Shown in pieces: positions 54,380 through 63,758 of a DNA stretch of 64,000 nucleotides. The notes beneath the pieces are model-generated. The model ran no database searches, was not told the DNA's origin, and saw only the letters and a list, made by a program, of their open reading frames with translations. The DNA comes from Bacteroides sp. 519. Its GTDB lineage: Bacteria > Bacteroidota > Bacteroidia > Bacteroidales > Bacteroidaceae. The stretch covers positions 62,001 through 126,000 of the forward strand of contig NZ_QVMJ01000011.1 in NCBI RefSeq assembly GCF_010500955.1, written 5' to 3'. The position numbers and the translations under genes were made by a program. Positions within the stretch are counted from its first letter, which is position 1, and every line of letters begins with the position of its first letter.

Positions 54380-55870
54380 TTAAAAGTTAACTTGACCTAC
54401 AAGATTGATAAAATACTTTCCATCCTCATCCGTCCAATGACTAAGATATAGATTCTCTGGCCATTTTATGTCATAAATACTATTGTAACGTAATGACTTT
54501 TCGTTATCCGGCATCCATAAGCCAACCTTATATTTGCCAGATAGCCCGGTACTGATGCTTCCACTCATGGTATGTGTTAGCAGATTGTAGTTTCCTGCTT
54601 CATTGTCGAAAGGTTGCCAGTTACGCGGATTTACATGCTCTAACTGTAGTTCTTTCACTACCTCATTTTTGTTATTGATAAAGACCAGAAATACGGGGCG
54701 CGGATTAACTGGTGCTGCAAATCCAGTATTGGTAAGGCTGATCTCATAAGTTAGTATATCATCTTTGGTAGAGAGAATAGGATGAGAGGTTAGATTTAAA
54801 CGGTATCCTAAATGATCGCGCACAAAATCAAAAAAAGTTCTTTCCCTTGGATTTCCCTTTTCGTCCAGAAAGTACTCTGGAGCAAACAGAATTTTATCTG
54901 CTCGGAGAGCCTCCGGTGTAATTTGTATTTGTTTCCAAGAAGTGATGTTCTTTGTGTAATTTTGTGTGATATCAAAGGCCGAATAATGATGATCACGTAA
55001 TATCTTCAAAGTAGTTTGAGTACTGATAAGATCCGGAAGCCCCCATTCCGTGTCTTCATCATAAGGAATCTCGCCACTCATAAAAAACCAAGGAGACTCC
55101 TTAAGTACCTGCTTGTACCAGTTACTGCCCGGTATAAAGTCATTTCCGGGAGCATGACTATGCTCACCTGCTGTAAAATAGTCATTTGCATACGATATGC
55201 GTATCCGGTCTTCTTCGCGGTTAAGTGTTAAAGCATTTTTATGGTCGGGAATACGTATCTGTATGCTGTACGGGGCAGGATAAGCCTGAAGTAAAGCATT
55301 TACTACTGCACTTTTACCCTCCATATCTTTTTGCATGGGAGTAGTGTGCCATTCGCCCCAGGCACCAAGAAACCCAGTTTGAATCGTAGCAATCAGTCCG
55401 CGGTTTTTTGTAAGAATAGGGCGTAACTGCTCAATATGCCGTGTTATCCATTGGGGAGATTCACCACCGGAAGTATTTAATCCCTGCCAGTTGTATGCAA
55501 ACCGTAAGATAGCTTTATATCCGTTTTCCTCCAAAGCATCGAACAAGGTCTGTATATTAGCCAACCCTTCGGGAGATATATCTTTATCTACCCACTCAGT
55601 GAGGTAAATATACAGTTGTAGTAGGGTGATTTCTTCCTTTTCTGCATCAAATTGTTTTTCGCGGTCGCCAATAAATCCCTTTGGGAATATTTCTTTCTTG
55701 TTAAAAGGATTAGTAAAGTTCTCGGCAAAATAATTGGATTCCAGATGGAACCCACGATCCGGATTCCGGAGGGGTCCAGCATTGGCCGGACCTACTGGGG
55801 AATCCGCCCCTGTGCATGAAATACTGCACAGGGTGATAAATATAAGAGAGATCAAGGTTAGACTTTTCAT
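54380..55870 (-). CDS. DUF4874/DUF4832 lipoprotein 1
   Basis: A 496-residue lipoprotein (lipobox CSISC, Cys near 19). It has the DUF4874 barrel region starting NPDRGFHLESNYFA and the motif GFLGAWGEWHTTPM, whose Glu is a likely acid in a glycosidase-like active site. The DUF4832 part follows with DHLGYRLNLTS and RNWQPFDNEAGNY. It is 17 bases from its paralogue upstream, at the end of the Sus-like operon, so it probably acts on the captured glycan. Enzyme activity is not proven for the family. Confidence 0.85.
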   Translation of the reverse strand: MKSLTLISLIFITLCSISCTGADSPVGPANAGPLRNPDRGFHLESNYFAENFTNPFNKKEIFPKGFIGDREKQFDAEKEEITLLQLYIYLTEWVDKDISPEGLANIQTLFDALEENGYKAILRFAYNWQGLNTSGGESPQWITRHIEQLRPILTKNRGLIATIQTGFLGAWGEWHTTPMQKDMEGKSAVVNALLQAYPAPYSIQIRIPDHKNALTLNREEDRIRISYANDYFTAGEHSHAPGNDFIPGSNWYKQVLKESPWFFMSGEIPYDEDTEWGLPDLISTQTTLKILRDHHYSAFDITQNYTKNITSWKQIQITPEALRADKILFAPEYFLDEKGNPRERTFFDFVRDHLGYRLNLTSHPILSTKDDILTYEISLTNTGFAAPVNPRPVFLVFINNKNEVVKELQLEHVNPRNWQPFDNEAGNYNLLTHTMSGSISTGLSGKYKVGLWMPDNEKSLRYNSIYDIKWPENLYLSHWTDEDGKYFINLVGQVNF

Positions 55871-55887
55871 GTGGGAATATTTTTTTA

Positions 55888-57435
55888 TTAAAATTCTGTT
55901 TCGCCTATAATATTAATTCTGTATTTCTCTGTCTCCACTGTAGCAGTATTTGCAAACCGGATAGAGAATATATCAATATCTTTTAGTTCTTCGGTTGGGT
56001 CAGGTAACCACAGTCCTACTTTGTACTTGCCCGATACTGTAATTGCAGTATTACCTTTTATACTGTGGTAAATTTGCTTGTAATCCTGCTTTTGCGGGTC
56101 GTATGGTTGCCAGTTACGCGGATCAACATCTTCCAGGGTGATGGTTTGTGCAATATTACCCTGATCGTCTACCAATACCAGATGTACGGGGCGAGGGTTA
56201 AGTATGGTTGAGAAACCTGTATTATAAACAGTTATGTTATAAGATAATTGTTTGCCACTTACCTCCAACTTTGTTTTTTCCGCATTCAGATAAAGATGAT
56301 AGCCCAGGTGATCACGTACAAACTGATAAGCAGAGCGTTTAACCAGTTTTCCTTCGCTGTTGCGGAAATAAGCATCATCGAACAATACTTTCATATTTTT
56401 CAACTCATCAGGAGTAAGCTCGTAACGTTTCCAGTTCTCAAAGTTGAGAGCATTGTTTTGGGTAACATCTAGTGCACTGTAATGATGCTCTTTTAATGCT
56501 TTGATAGAGTTAGGTACGGAGATTAGGAAATCAAGTCCCCATTCAGTATCTTCATTATAAGGAATTTCGCCAACCACTTTTACAAACGGGCTTTTTTCTT
56601 CTACTTGCAGGTAATCTGCCGAGCCAAAGGTATAATCATTGCCCGGTGCCCGGGGATGTTCCGAAGCCGTGAAGTAGTCGTTAGTATATCCAACCCGCGC
56701 TACGTACTCATCTGTTAATCCCAGATCAATGAACTTGGCCAGATGACTTGGATACCGCAGAGCCATAAACCGCTCTGGATAAGCATCTAATATGCCTTTT
56801 ACCAGCTTGGTTTTGTTTTCCCAGTCGTTGCTCATTGGTGATTGATTGCCTTCGCCCCATGCGCCAATGAATCCCATGCGCCACAAATCAACAATGCCAA
56901 TATTCTTTTCAATGAATGGCTTTATTTGTGCAAGATGGCGGAAAACATCGTCGAATGTTGCATCCGTTGCATACGGATCATAGTCGTAGGCGAATACGAT
57001 ATGTATTTTATAACCCAGGTCGCGGGCACTGTCAAATACCTTCTGCATATTATCGAATGCTTCCTGTGAGATGTCTTTTCCTACGAACTCACTCAGATAG
57101 AAAGTAAGTTGGGTTAAAGTTATACCATCGTCTTTGGCGTTATTAAGTGTCTCTATTTCAGGTATCCAAAGACTGGGAAAAGAAACATTGTGCCAAGGAT
57201 TAGCCAGGTTATGAGCAAAATAATTACTTTCAAGGTTGTAACCCCTCTCGGGGTTACAAATTGCCTTGATGCTGGTAAGAGGGCCTATGGGTTCGGGTTG
57301 TTCCGGTTCCTCCGGATCTTTATCACCATTACCCGGATACTCCCATACCGGTTGGGTTGGCTTATCATCGGAACAGGATTGTACCGATAATGCCAAGAAT
57401 ATAGAAACTATTGAAAACAGCTTGATTAATTTCAT
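55888..57435 (-). CDS. DUF4874/DUF4832 lipoprotein 2
   Basis: A 515-residue paralogue of the next gene. The lipobox is ALSVQSC. A Pro/Glu linker (residues 28-50) precedes NPERGYNLESNYFA. The matching motif is GFIGAWGEGNQSPM and later DHLGYHLYLNA and RNWQPYDPQKQDY. Both share about half their residues and the same Glu, which suggests two enzymes or binders with related targets. Confidence 0.85.
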   Translation of the reverse strand: MKLIKLFSIVSIFLALSVQSCSDDKPTQPVWEYPGNGDKDPEEPEQPEPIGPLTSIKAICNPERGYNLESNYFAHNLANPWHNVSFPSLWIPEIETLNNAKDDGITLTQLTFYLSEFVGKDISQEAFDNMQKVFDSARDLGYKIHIVFAYDYDPYATDATFDDVFRHLAQIKPFIEKNIGIVDLWRMGFIGAWGEGNQSPMSNDWENKTKLVKGILDAYPERFMALRYPSHLAKFIDLGLTDEYVARVGYTNDYFTASEHPRAPGNDYTFGSADYLQVEEKSPFVKVVGEIPYNEDTEWGLDFLISVPNSIKALKEHHYSALDVTQNNALNFENWKRYELTPDELKNMKVLFDDAYFRNSEGKLVKRSAYQFVRDHLGYHLYLNAEKTKLEVSGKQLSYNITVYNTGFSTILNPRPVHLVLVDDQGNIAQTITLEDVDPRNWQPYDPQKQDYKQIYHSIKGNTAITVSGKYKVGLWLPDPTEELKDIDIFSIRFANTATVETEKYRINIIGETEF

Positions 57436-57447
57436 TGCTTCGGATTT

Positions 57448-58782
57448 TTATTCGTTATAGATTAATCTGACATTGGTTCCAACCGCCCAAACTTCCCAAA
57501 TAGCGAAGTGATCGAGCATGGCGGCACGATGATTATCCTCGCCAATTCCGGTAGCCATGATGTATGAGTAGCCAGTATTGGTAATTGCTTTATCCTCGCC
57601 TTGTTGCTGGCCTGCAGTAACCAGTCCTAGCTTCCATTTATTAACTTTAGGATCGGTTTGTGTAGATTCGTAGTTATAGAACTGAGGATCACGCAGTACA
57701 TTATAAGTACCTTCCTGAGCCTGTGCCTCGGCATACAAGTCGCGACATTCTGCTATGGTTGGCATCCTCCATCCTGTAGATGGTAGTTTAGTGAACATAG
57801 TAGGATTCGGACGGTAATAACCTCCGTAGGTTTTTATCTGTTCGTCGGTAAATGTTGGCGATGGAGCAAACATTATATTGGCGTCTTCTATATTTGTTCC
57901 GTCGGGATATTTTGTAGTACGCAGGTTCTCGGCCAGCCAGTATTGAACACGTCCATCGCGGAAGGATATTTTAGCAACTTTGTAAGTGATATCTTCGTCA
58001 CCACGAACATCCCGGAATATCATCATTGGGTCAATATCCAGGGCCGATGAAGTTCTTGAAAGATAGTTGGCAGAGCCTTTCTTCTGTATATTCCAATATA
58101 CACGGATACCTTTAAACGGATGGTTGGAATATTTGAGGAATACTTCTTGCAACTGGCTTTGTGTTAGACCTGCTACTTTAACTGCTCCTACAGGGAAGTT
58201 TATTACTTCACCACTCATGTCGGTTTTACCAGAGAATGTAATGGTGTACTCTGTTGATGGATCTTCCCCCTCAGGGTCCCATGTAAAACTCACAGGCAGT
58301 TCAGGACGGTCACTATCCAAGGCTATCTGTTTCTGGTCTTCCGGAACAAGCAGACGTGATATTAACCGGCGCACATTGACCGAACGGATTTCGCGGGCTG
58401 CTATACCCAGATCTTTAGTAGGCTTCACTCCCCAGTATACAGTTCCTGCATTTCCGCCTACGGCTCCTGTTGCAGAGGCAATCTGGTCGAGTACTTCAAC
58501 CGCAATGGAATGAGATTTATTATTACCAGTATCAAATGTAATGGGACTCAATAAAAACTCGTTTGCACTGAGAAGGAGAGTAGTACCTCCGTCTATTGTT
58601 TCATTCCATGAGAAAGTATATTCATCAATCTCCATATTGTTGAGATCGAAGTTTTCTGCTTCTTCTGGTGATGCTAGTGTGATATCGGCAACCGGCACCT
58701 CAACTTTATAGCTATCATCGTCTACACAGGATACCATTGAGCCCAGTAGAACGGCCGTAATATATAGTAAATGCTTTTTCAT
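57448..58782 (-). CDS. SusE-like lipoprotein with FISUMP C-terminus
   Basis: A 444-residue surface lipoprotein (lipobox GSMVSC). Residues about 30-260 form SusE-like beta domains (TFSWNETIDGGTTLLLS, PVSFTWDPEGEDPSTEYTITFSG). The C-terminal half has the FISUMP pattern (VQYWLAENLRTTKYPDGTNI, GWRMPTIAECRDLY). This combination is common at the end of Sus-like operons. It is 12 bases upstream of a DUF4832 gene and 35 bases after susD. Confidence 0.85.
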   Translation of the reverse strand: MKKHLLYITAVLLGSMVSCVDDDSYKVEVPVADITLASPEEAENFDLNNMEIDEYTFSWNETIDGGTTLLLSANEFLLSPITFDTGNNKSHSIAVEVLDQIASATGAVGGNAGTVYWGVKPTKDLGIAAREIRSVNVRRLISRLLVPEDQKQIALDSDRPELPVSFTWDPEGEDPSTEYTITFSGKTDMSGEVINFPVGAVKVAGLTQSQLQEVFLKYSNHPFKGIRVYWNIQKKGSANYLSRTSSALDIDPMMIFRDVRGDEDITYKVAKISFRDGRVQYWLAENLRTTKYPDGTNIEDANIMFAPSPTFTDEQIKTYGGYYRPNPTMFTKLPSTGWRMPTIAECRDLYAEAQAQEGTYNVLRDPQFYNYESTQTDPKVNKWKLGLVTAGQQQGEDKAITNTGYSYIMATGIGEDNHRAAMLDHFAIWEVWAVGTNVRLIYNE

Positions 58783-58817
58783 AATTGTAAATTATAAATA
58801 GTAAAATAGTAAATAAA

Positions 58818-60341
58818 CTAGTATCCCGGATTCTGAATAACCAATCCCTGCGATTCATAAATAATGCTGGGCGGAATAGGGAACCGCTCGTACTTGTACT
58901 TGCCATCAACTATAGTAGTAATTTTACCTGTTGGTTGTCCTTCAAACTCTGCCTTCTTTACAGCTGCTTCAATGAATTTACCATGACGGATAAGATCCTG
59001 ACGGCGTACACCTTCAAAATAGAACTCGTGTCCGCGTTCCAGAAGAAGCTTTTCGAAGAACTCATCTACATTCTTAAAGTCAGCAGTACTATAAGGCAGA
59101 AGTCCGGAACGGGTACGAACAGCATTCAAATGCTCAATAGCTTCCTGAGATACTTTATTTGTATTGCGTACTATAGCTTCAGCCAACAATGTAATAACAT
59201 CGGCATAACGGTAAACCGGAATATCTATTTCGCAGTTTTCGCCAACTACTCCTTCCAAACCGAATTTTTGAGGCACGGCACCTTTGTAAAGTTGACCTTG
59301 TGTTCCGCTGTCGCGGTCGTTTTTACGGTTGTGTACAACACCCTCTGTTCCGGTATATTCGCCAACTAAACGTTGCAAGCGTTTGTCTCCCGCTTCGTAA
59401 GTTTCATAAAATGGCCATGCCACTTTAAAGCCGCCCCACTTGGTCATAGTTACACCTGCGGGTGTTGGATAATCCGAAGGTAATACATGGGCATGCCATT
59501 TATGCTCGATTACGCCGGCTTTGGCTGCGGCTGCGTAAATAGTTTCGGTGTTCTGCTCTGTTCCCAGATCAAAGAGTGAATTGTAATTATCTACCAGTTT
59601 GTAACCGTATTCGGGTTTAGTCAGTTCGCGCCCAATGGCTTCTGCTTTCAACCATTGTTTAGTGAGCATATAAAATTTAAGCAATACAGTATTTGCCAAT
59701 CCTTTGGTGAAACGACCGTATTCACCCGAAGAGTAGCTGTGAGGAAGAACTTCTGCTGCTTCCAGTAAATTGGTTTCGATAAACTCGTGCATTTCTTCAT
59801 CCGTACGGCGTGGAATAAGCTTCTCATCTTTGGGTGATAGAAGGGTTTCCAGGTCGGCAATCTGGATAGGACCATACAGGTCATATAACAGGAAGGCCAG
59901 GAAACCGCGACCACATTTAACTTCGCCCATCAAACGTTGTTTTAACTTCTCATCCATCGACACGTCTTTTATTTTATGTAATGTCAATGTCATCATTGAA
60001 ATATAATTGTACGAACGGTACTGGCAACGACTGCCTCCATTTATATGCCAATCATCTGCCTCGTAAGAGTTGTATGCAGTAGTCCATCCCCAAGAAATCT
60101 CGCCAATGTCGGTAACCATTTCCGAGTTGGTGAAGTATCCTGCATCTGGATAAAAGATGCCCCAAGGTGAAAAGATGGTATAACAGGTTCCTGAGACGAG
60201 TGCTGTGGCATCTTCAGCGTTACTGGGAAAACCCATCTCCTCACCAATCTGGCTGTATAGTTCGCTTTCCAGTTGGCAACCGGTAAATAGCGCCATACAG
60301 GTAACAAATGCTATTATTTTGTTTAATACATGTTTTTTCAT
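58818..60341 (-). CDS. SusD/RagB-family nutrient-binding lipoprotein
   Basis: A 507-residue surface lipoprotein (lipobox MALFTGC, Cys21). SusD binds glycan and forms the lid of the SusC pore. TPR-like helices and C-terminal FPIPPSIIYESQGLVIQNPGY are the typical end. It follows susC by 22 bases. It looks intact, although its SusC partner is not. Confidence 0.93.
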   Translation of the reverse strand: MKKHVLNKIIAFVTCMALFTGCQLESELYSQIGEEMGFPSNAEDATALVSGTCYTIFSPWGIFYPDAGYFTNSEMVTDIGEISWGWTTAYNSYEADDWHINGGSRCQYRSYNYISMMTLTLHKIKDVSMDEKLKQRLMGEVKCGRGFLAFLLYDLYGPIQIADLETLLSPKDEKLIPRRTDEEMHEFIETNLLEAAEVLPHSYSSGEYGRFTKGLANTVLLKFYMLTKQWLKAEAIGRELTKPEYGYKLVDNYNSLFDLGTEQNTETIYAAAAKAGVIEHKWHAHVLPSDYPTPAGVTMTKWGGFKVAWPFYETYEAGDKRLQRLVGEYTGTEGVVHNRKNDRDSGTQGQLYKGAVPQKFGLEGVVGENCEIDIPVYRYADVITLLAEAIVRNTNKVSQEAIEHLNAVRTRSGLLPYSTADFKNVDEFFEKLLLERGHEFYFEGVRRQDLIRHGKFIEAAVKKAEFEGQPTGKITTIVDGKYKYERFPIPPSIIYESQGLVIQNPGY

Positions 60342-60363
60342 GATGCTTTATGTTTTTCTGTTA

Positions 60364-61908
60364 TTAGAATGTTATGTTTACACCCATACCGAACGACCGG
60401 ATATTAGGATAAGGGAACGAACCGTTATCTGTTTCCGGGTCTAAGCCTGTCCAGTTAGTTAGCACAAACGGATTGTTAACATTGGCATATACGCGTACAT
60501 TTTCCAGAATGTTCTTTTTCACCGGAATGGTGTAGCCCAATGTTATACTACCGCAACGTACAAAGTAGATGTTCTTTGTGTAAAAGTCGCCCCAGCCGTA
60601 TGTTCCCTGTTTCAGGTAAGTAGGATGCTGGCCATTCAGATTAGTGCTACTGAATGATTTATTTGCCCATACAGATACATTAACAGACTGGTTGGTATCC
60701 ATAAACGTCCAGTTTTCTTTATAGCTTGCTCCTCTTTTATTTCCAAACTCGCCATAGAAGTAGATACTGAAATCGAAGTTCTTGTAACGTATAGCGTTGT
60801 TTAGCCCAAATGTGAGTTTAGGTGAGCCGCTACCCTGGTACACTTTATCTTCATCGTCAATAACACCATCATCGTTCCGGTCTTTCAGAATTACCATACC
60901 TGGCAACAAGTCTTTTTGTGCATTAGGAACGGCGTCTCCCGGTTGCATAATACCTACAGCTTCGTAGGCCCACCATGCGTTGTATGGATCGCTATTTGTT
61001 TGATAAGGTTTCATGGTGAGGTAAGAAGGACGTTCTTTCCATTTATCACTGTAGTGTGATAAGGTGAGGGTTGAATTCCACTCTAAATCCTTGCTTACTA
61101 TGTTTACCGTATTCAATGTTATTTCGTATCCCTGGCTTTGAAGCTTACCTGCATTGGCAACAATACTACCTACTTCATTATAAGATGGAATTGGTTTTGA
61201 ACCCTGTAAAAGATCTTTCACCTGCCTATTGAAATACTCGGCAGTCAATTGAATACGTCTGTTAAAGAATCCGAGGTCTATACCAATATTAAACTCGGTA
61301 GTTGTTTCCCAAGTGAGATCTTTATTACCCATGGCACTTACATAAGCACCTTTGTTTTCGCCTCCACCAATGATAGCATTTCGCCAGTCAATAGAATACG
61401 TATTTTGTAGTCCATATCTCACATTCTCGTTTCCGGTAGAACCATAAGAAGCACGGAGTTTACCATTAGAAAGCCATGAAGATGTATTTTTCATAAACGA
61501 TTCTTCAGAAAACAGCCATCCTACGGAAGCTGACGGAAAATACCCCCAACGGTTTTCGGGTGTAAAGTTTGAAGAGCCATCAATACGGAGAGTTGCCTCA
61601 ACCAGGTAGCGGTCTTTATAGCTATAGTTTACACGTCCGAAGTAAGATGCTATAGAGCGCTTACTGGCTGATGAACCTACTTCCTGACGGTCTTTGGCAC
61701 CTGCACCCATGTTATGGTAAAGGAATGCATCAGTAATAAAATCGCGCGAGGTACCATTTAATCCTTCCGAGTTATATATCTGGAATGCATACCCCACAAG
61801 CCCTTTCAGGCTATGGTCGTTGAAAGATTTATTGTAAGTTGCAGTAAGATCAAGCAGGTAATCCGACCCGTCACTTCGGTTAATGTGTGCCGCACCATTG
61901 TGTCTCAT
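60364..61908 (-). pseudogene. SusC-type TonB-dependent transporter lacking its N-terminal half
   Basis: The 514 residues match only the C-terminal barrel of SusC (usually about 1000): NKSFNDHSLKGLVGYAFQ, SSNFTPENRWGYFPSASVGWLF, TGLDPETDNGSFPYPN and a terminal strand NITF. The signal peptide, carboxypeptidase-like domain, TonB box and plug are missing. The ATG at 61908 is preceded in frame by TAA, and the FecR stop is only 24 bases upstream. So about 500 codons are gone between the normal start region and the barrel. It could be a real deletion, one state of a rearranging locus, or an assembly error. Confidence 0.8.
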
Positions 61909-61932
61909 AAAATATTAAATTAATTTCTGTTA

Positions 61933-62958
61933 TCAGTAGTATATTTCCACAATCTGACCGGTTTGTACCACATGCATTCGCTTGTCGGCATTCCTTATTG
62001 TTTGCAGAATTTCGTCGAGCGACTCGTTATTGACAAAGGCCATGCGGAAATGAATGTCTTTAAGAGAATCCGTTTTTATCACAATTTTCAGATTAAAATT
62101 TCGTTCCAATTCTTTAGCAATATCTTCGAACCTAACATCTTTGAAGTAATATTTCTTATCTTTCCAGGAAGAGTAGTTGTCTACCGTAAACCGTTCTTTC
62201 CAAAGTGTAACTTTTTCCCTGTCGTAAAAAACTTCCTCACCGGGTTTCAATACATAGTTTATTTGTTTGTTCCGGTTGGTGTTACCTACAAATTCAACCG
62301 ATCCGTTAAGCAAGCTTAACTGTATAATCTTATCTTCAGAATAAGATTTAAGATTAAATTCGGTTCCCAGTACTTCCACGTTTATCTCATTAGATTGTAC
62401 AAGGAAAGGTTTACGTTTGTTTTTGGCAACTGTAAAGTGTCCTTCACCTGTAAAAAACACCTGACGGTTGTTGGTCAAAAACTTCTCGGGATAGATAATT
62501 TTACTTCCTGCATTCATCCGTACAGCTGTACCATCGGGTAGAGTAATATCACCGGATTCTCCATAAGGGATATTTTTCTCAACCCACATAACAGTTTTTT
62601 CCTCCTGTATATAAAAATACTGGTAAAGGGTGAATGCAATGATAGGTAGTAACAAGATAGCTGCTACACGTTGTATCCATACTGTCCACTTCACCTTTGC
62701 TACCGGTTTGCTTGGGGTTGTTGGTGCAGCCTGAATATTTGTGAAACGTTTTTTGAACTCTTCAAACGCCAGATGAGCTTCTTCCTGTCCTACAACTGAC
62801 TGGTCCAGCTCTTCCCAGATGGAAAGTAGTAGTTCGCTGGCTTCCGGACTTTTCCCATGGTGAAAAAACCAGTGCTCCACTTTCCGGGCTGTTTTAACAT
62901 CGCAGACGTTAAAAAAGTATCTGGATACTTCCTGTTTGGTTGGTGTTGTTTTGTTCAT
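61933..62958 (-). CDS. FecR-type anti-sigma factor
   Basis: A 341-residue inner-membrane regulator. The N-terminal cytosolic part (1-85) binds the sigma factor. A helix spans about 91-112. The FecR domain holds ADGTAVRMNAGSKIIYPE-type and FTGEGHFTVAKNKRKPF segments. A DUF4974 domain ends it (YFKDVRFEDIAKELERNFNLKI). It normally senses a plug signalling domain of the adjacent SusC, which is missing here. A separate sigma gene is upstream. Confidence 0.93.
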   Translation of the reverse strand: MNKTTPTKQEVSRYFFNVCDVKTARKVEHWFFHHGKSPEASELLLSIWEELDQSVVGQEEAHLAFEEFKKRFTNIQAAPTTPSKPVAKVKWTVWIQRVAAILLLPIIAFTLYQYFYIQEEKTVMWVEKNIPYGESGDITLPDGTAVRMNAGSKIIYPEKFLTNNRQVFFTGEGHFTVAKNKRKPFLVQSNEINVEVLGTEFNLKSYSEDKIIQLSLLNGSVEFVGNTNRNKQINYVLKPGEEVFYDREKVTLWKERFTVDNYSSWKDKKYYFKDVRFEDIAKELERNFNLKIVIKTDSLKDIHFRMAFVNNESLDEILQTIRNADKRMHVVQTGQIVEIYY

Positions 62959-63038
62959 TTTAATCTTGCTTCTATAATTAATACTGATAACTTGGGCAAC
63001 ACACGTAATGGAGAAGTGATTTTTTTGTATTTTTATTT

Positions 63039-63101
63039 GAAACGCTTAGTTACGCGGAGAATATTTAGGTTTTAAACTTAGCGCAACTCAGCGTTTCAAA
63101 A
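63039..63101. repeat. imperfect inverted repeat between sigma and fecR genes
   Basis: Left gaaacgcttagttacgcgg and right cttagcgcaactcagcgtttc are partly complementary; the loop is AT-rich. The right arm nearly reaches the sigma gene stop codon at 63096. Related words occur at 15836-15860. Confidence 0.65.
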
Positions 63102-63677
63102 CCGAATTAAGAACACAAATACCCAGAACATAAAATCACTAAGATTCTTTTTTATGGCTGCCAGTGCCAGACTGATATGTTTTTCAACTGTTCGTTTTGA
63201 TATACCCAGGCGATTTGCAATTTCTTCATTGCTCAGAAACTCTTCACGACTCATTTTAAAAATCAGTTTACGCTGTTCCGGCATTTTGTCTACGGTTTTG
63301 CTTACTACCTCTTTTATTTCATTGAGATTGAACTCGGAATCAATTTCGTATTCAAGATTATTGCCTGATTCGCGCAATGATTCCTGATAGTTGAGAAAAT
63401 AATACTGGCTTTTAAAGTAATCGTGTATTTCGTTTTTGGCGATAGTAAATATATAACTGCTGAGGGATAGTTCGGAAGAGAGTCTTTCACGGGCCATCCA
63501 TATTTTCATAAAGACGTTCTGGGCAATCTCCATTGCACTGTCTTCGTTCTTAATCATTCCCTGAGCAAAGTTCTTTACACGTATATAAAATAGTTCAAAA
63601 AGGATTTCGAAAGCTTCTACTTTACCGTTTCGAATGTCATTAATCTGCTGGTCTGTCAGTTGTGATGTGCTGTTCAT
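63096..63677 (-). CDS. ECF sigma factor of the Sus-like locus
   Basis: A 193-residue sigma-70 family protein. Region 2 has NEDSAMEIAQNVFMKIWMARERL and SYIFTIAKNEIHDYFK. Region 4 has SNEEIANRLGISKRTVEKHISLAL. The C-terminus is hydrophobic (FMFWVFVFLIRF), as in many Bacteroidetes sigma factors of this group. With fecR and susC it forms the usual trans-envelope control of a glycan locus. A TAACTTTG box lies just upstream at 63683-63690. Confidence 0.93.
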   Translation of the reverse strand: MNSTSQLTDQQINDIRNGKVEAFEILFELFYIRVKNFAQGMIKNEDSAMEIAQNVFMKIWMARERLSSELSLSSYIFTIAKNEIHDYFKSQYYFLNYQESLRESGNNLEYEIDSEFNLNEIKEVVSKTVDKMPEQRKLIFKMSREEFLSNEEIANRLGISKRTVEKHISLALAAIKKNLSDFMFWVFVFLIRF

Positions 63678-63682
63678 AAATG

Positions 63683-63690
63683 CAAAGTTA
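63683..63690 (-). promoter_or_regulatory. -7 box of the sigma gene
   Basis: TAACTTTG on the minus strand, only 6 bases before the ATG, so the transcript would be nearly leaderless; another promoter may exist. Confidence 0.35.
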
Positions 63691-63758
63691 GAGGATTAAT
63701 TGGCACTTGCAATTCGGGGAGTGTTAAAACTATTATATTGTACTACATAATTGTTCGT

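Noticed and set aside
60364..61908. Complete transporter gene
   Set aside because: The frame lacks signal peptide, plug and half of the barrel and is preceded by an in-frame stop, so it is called truncated.
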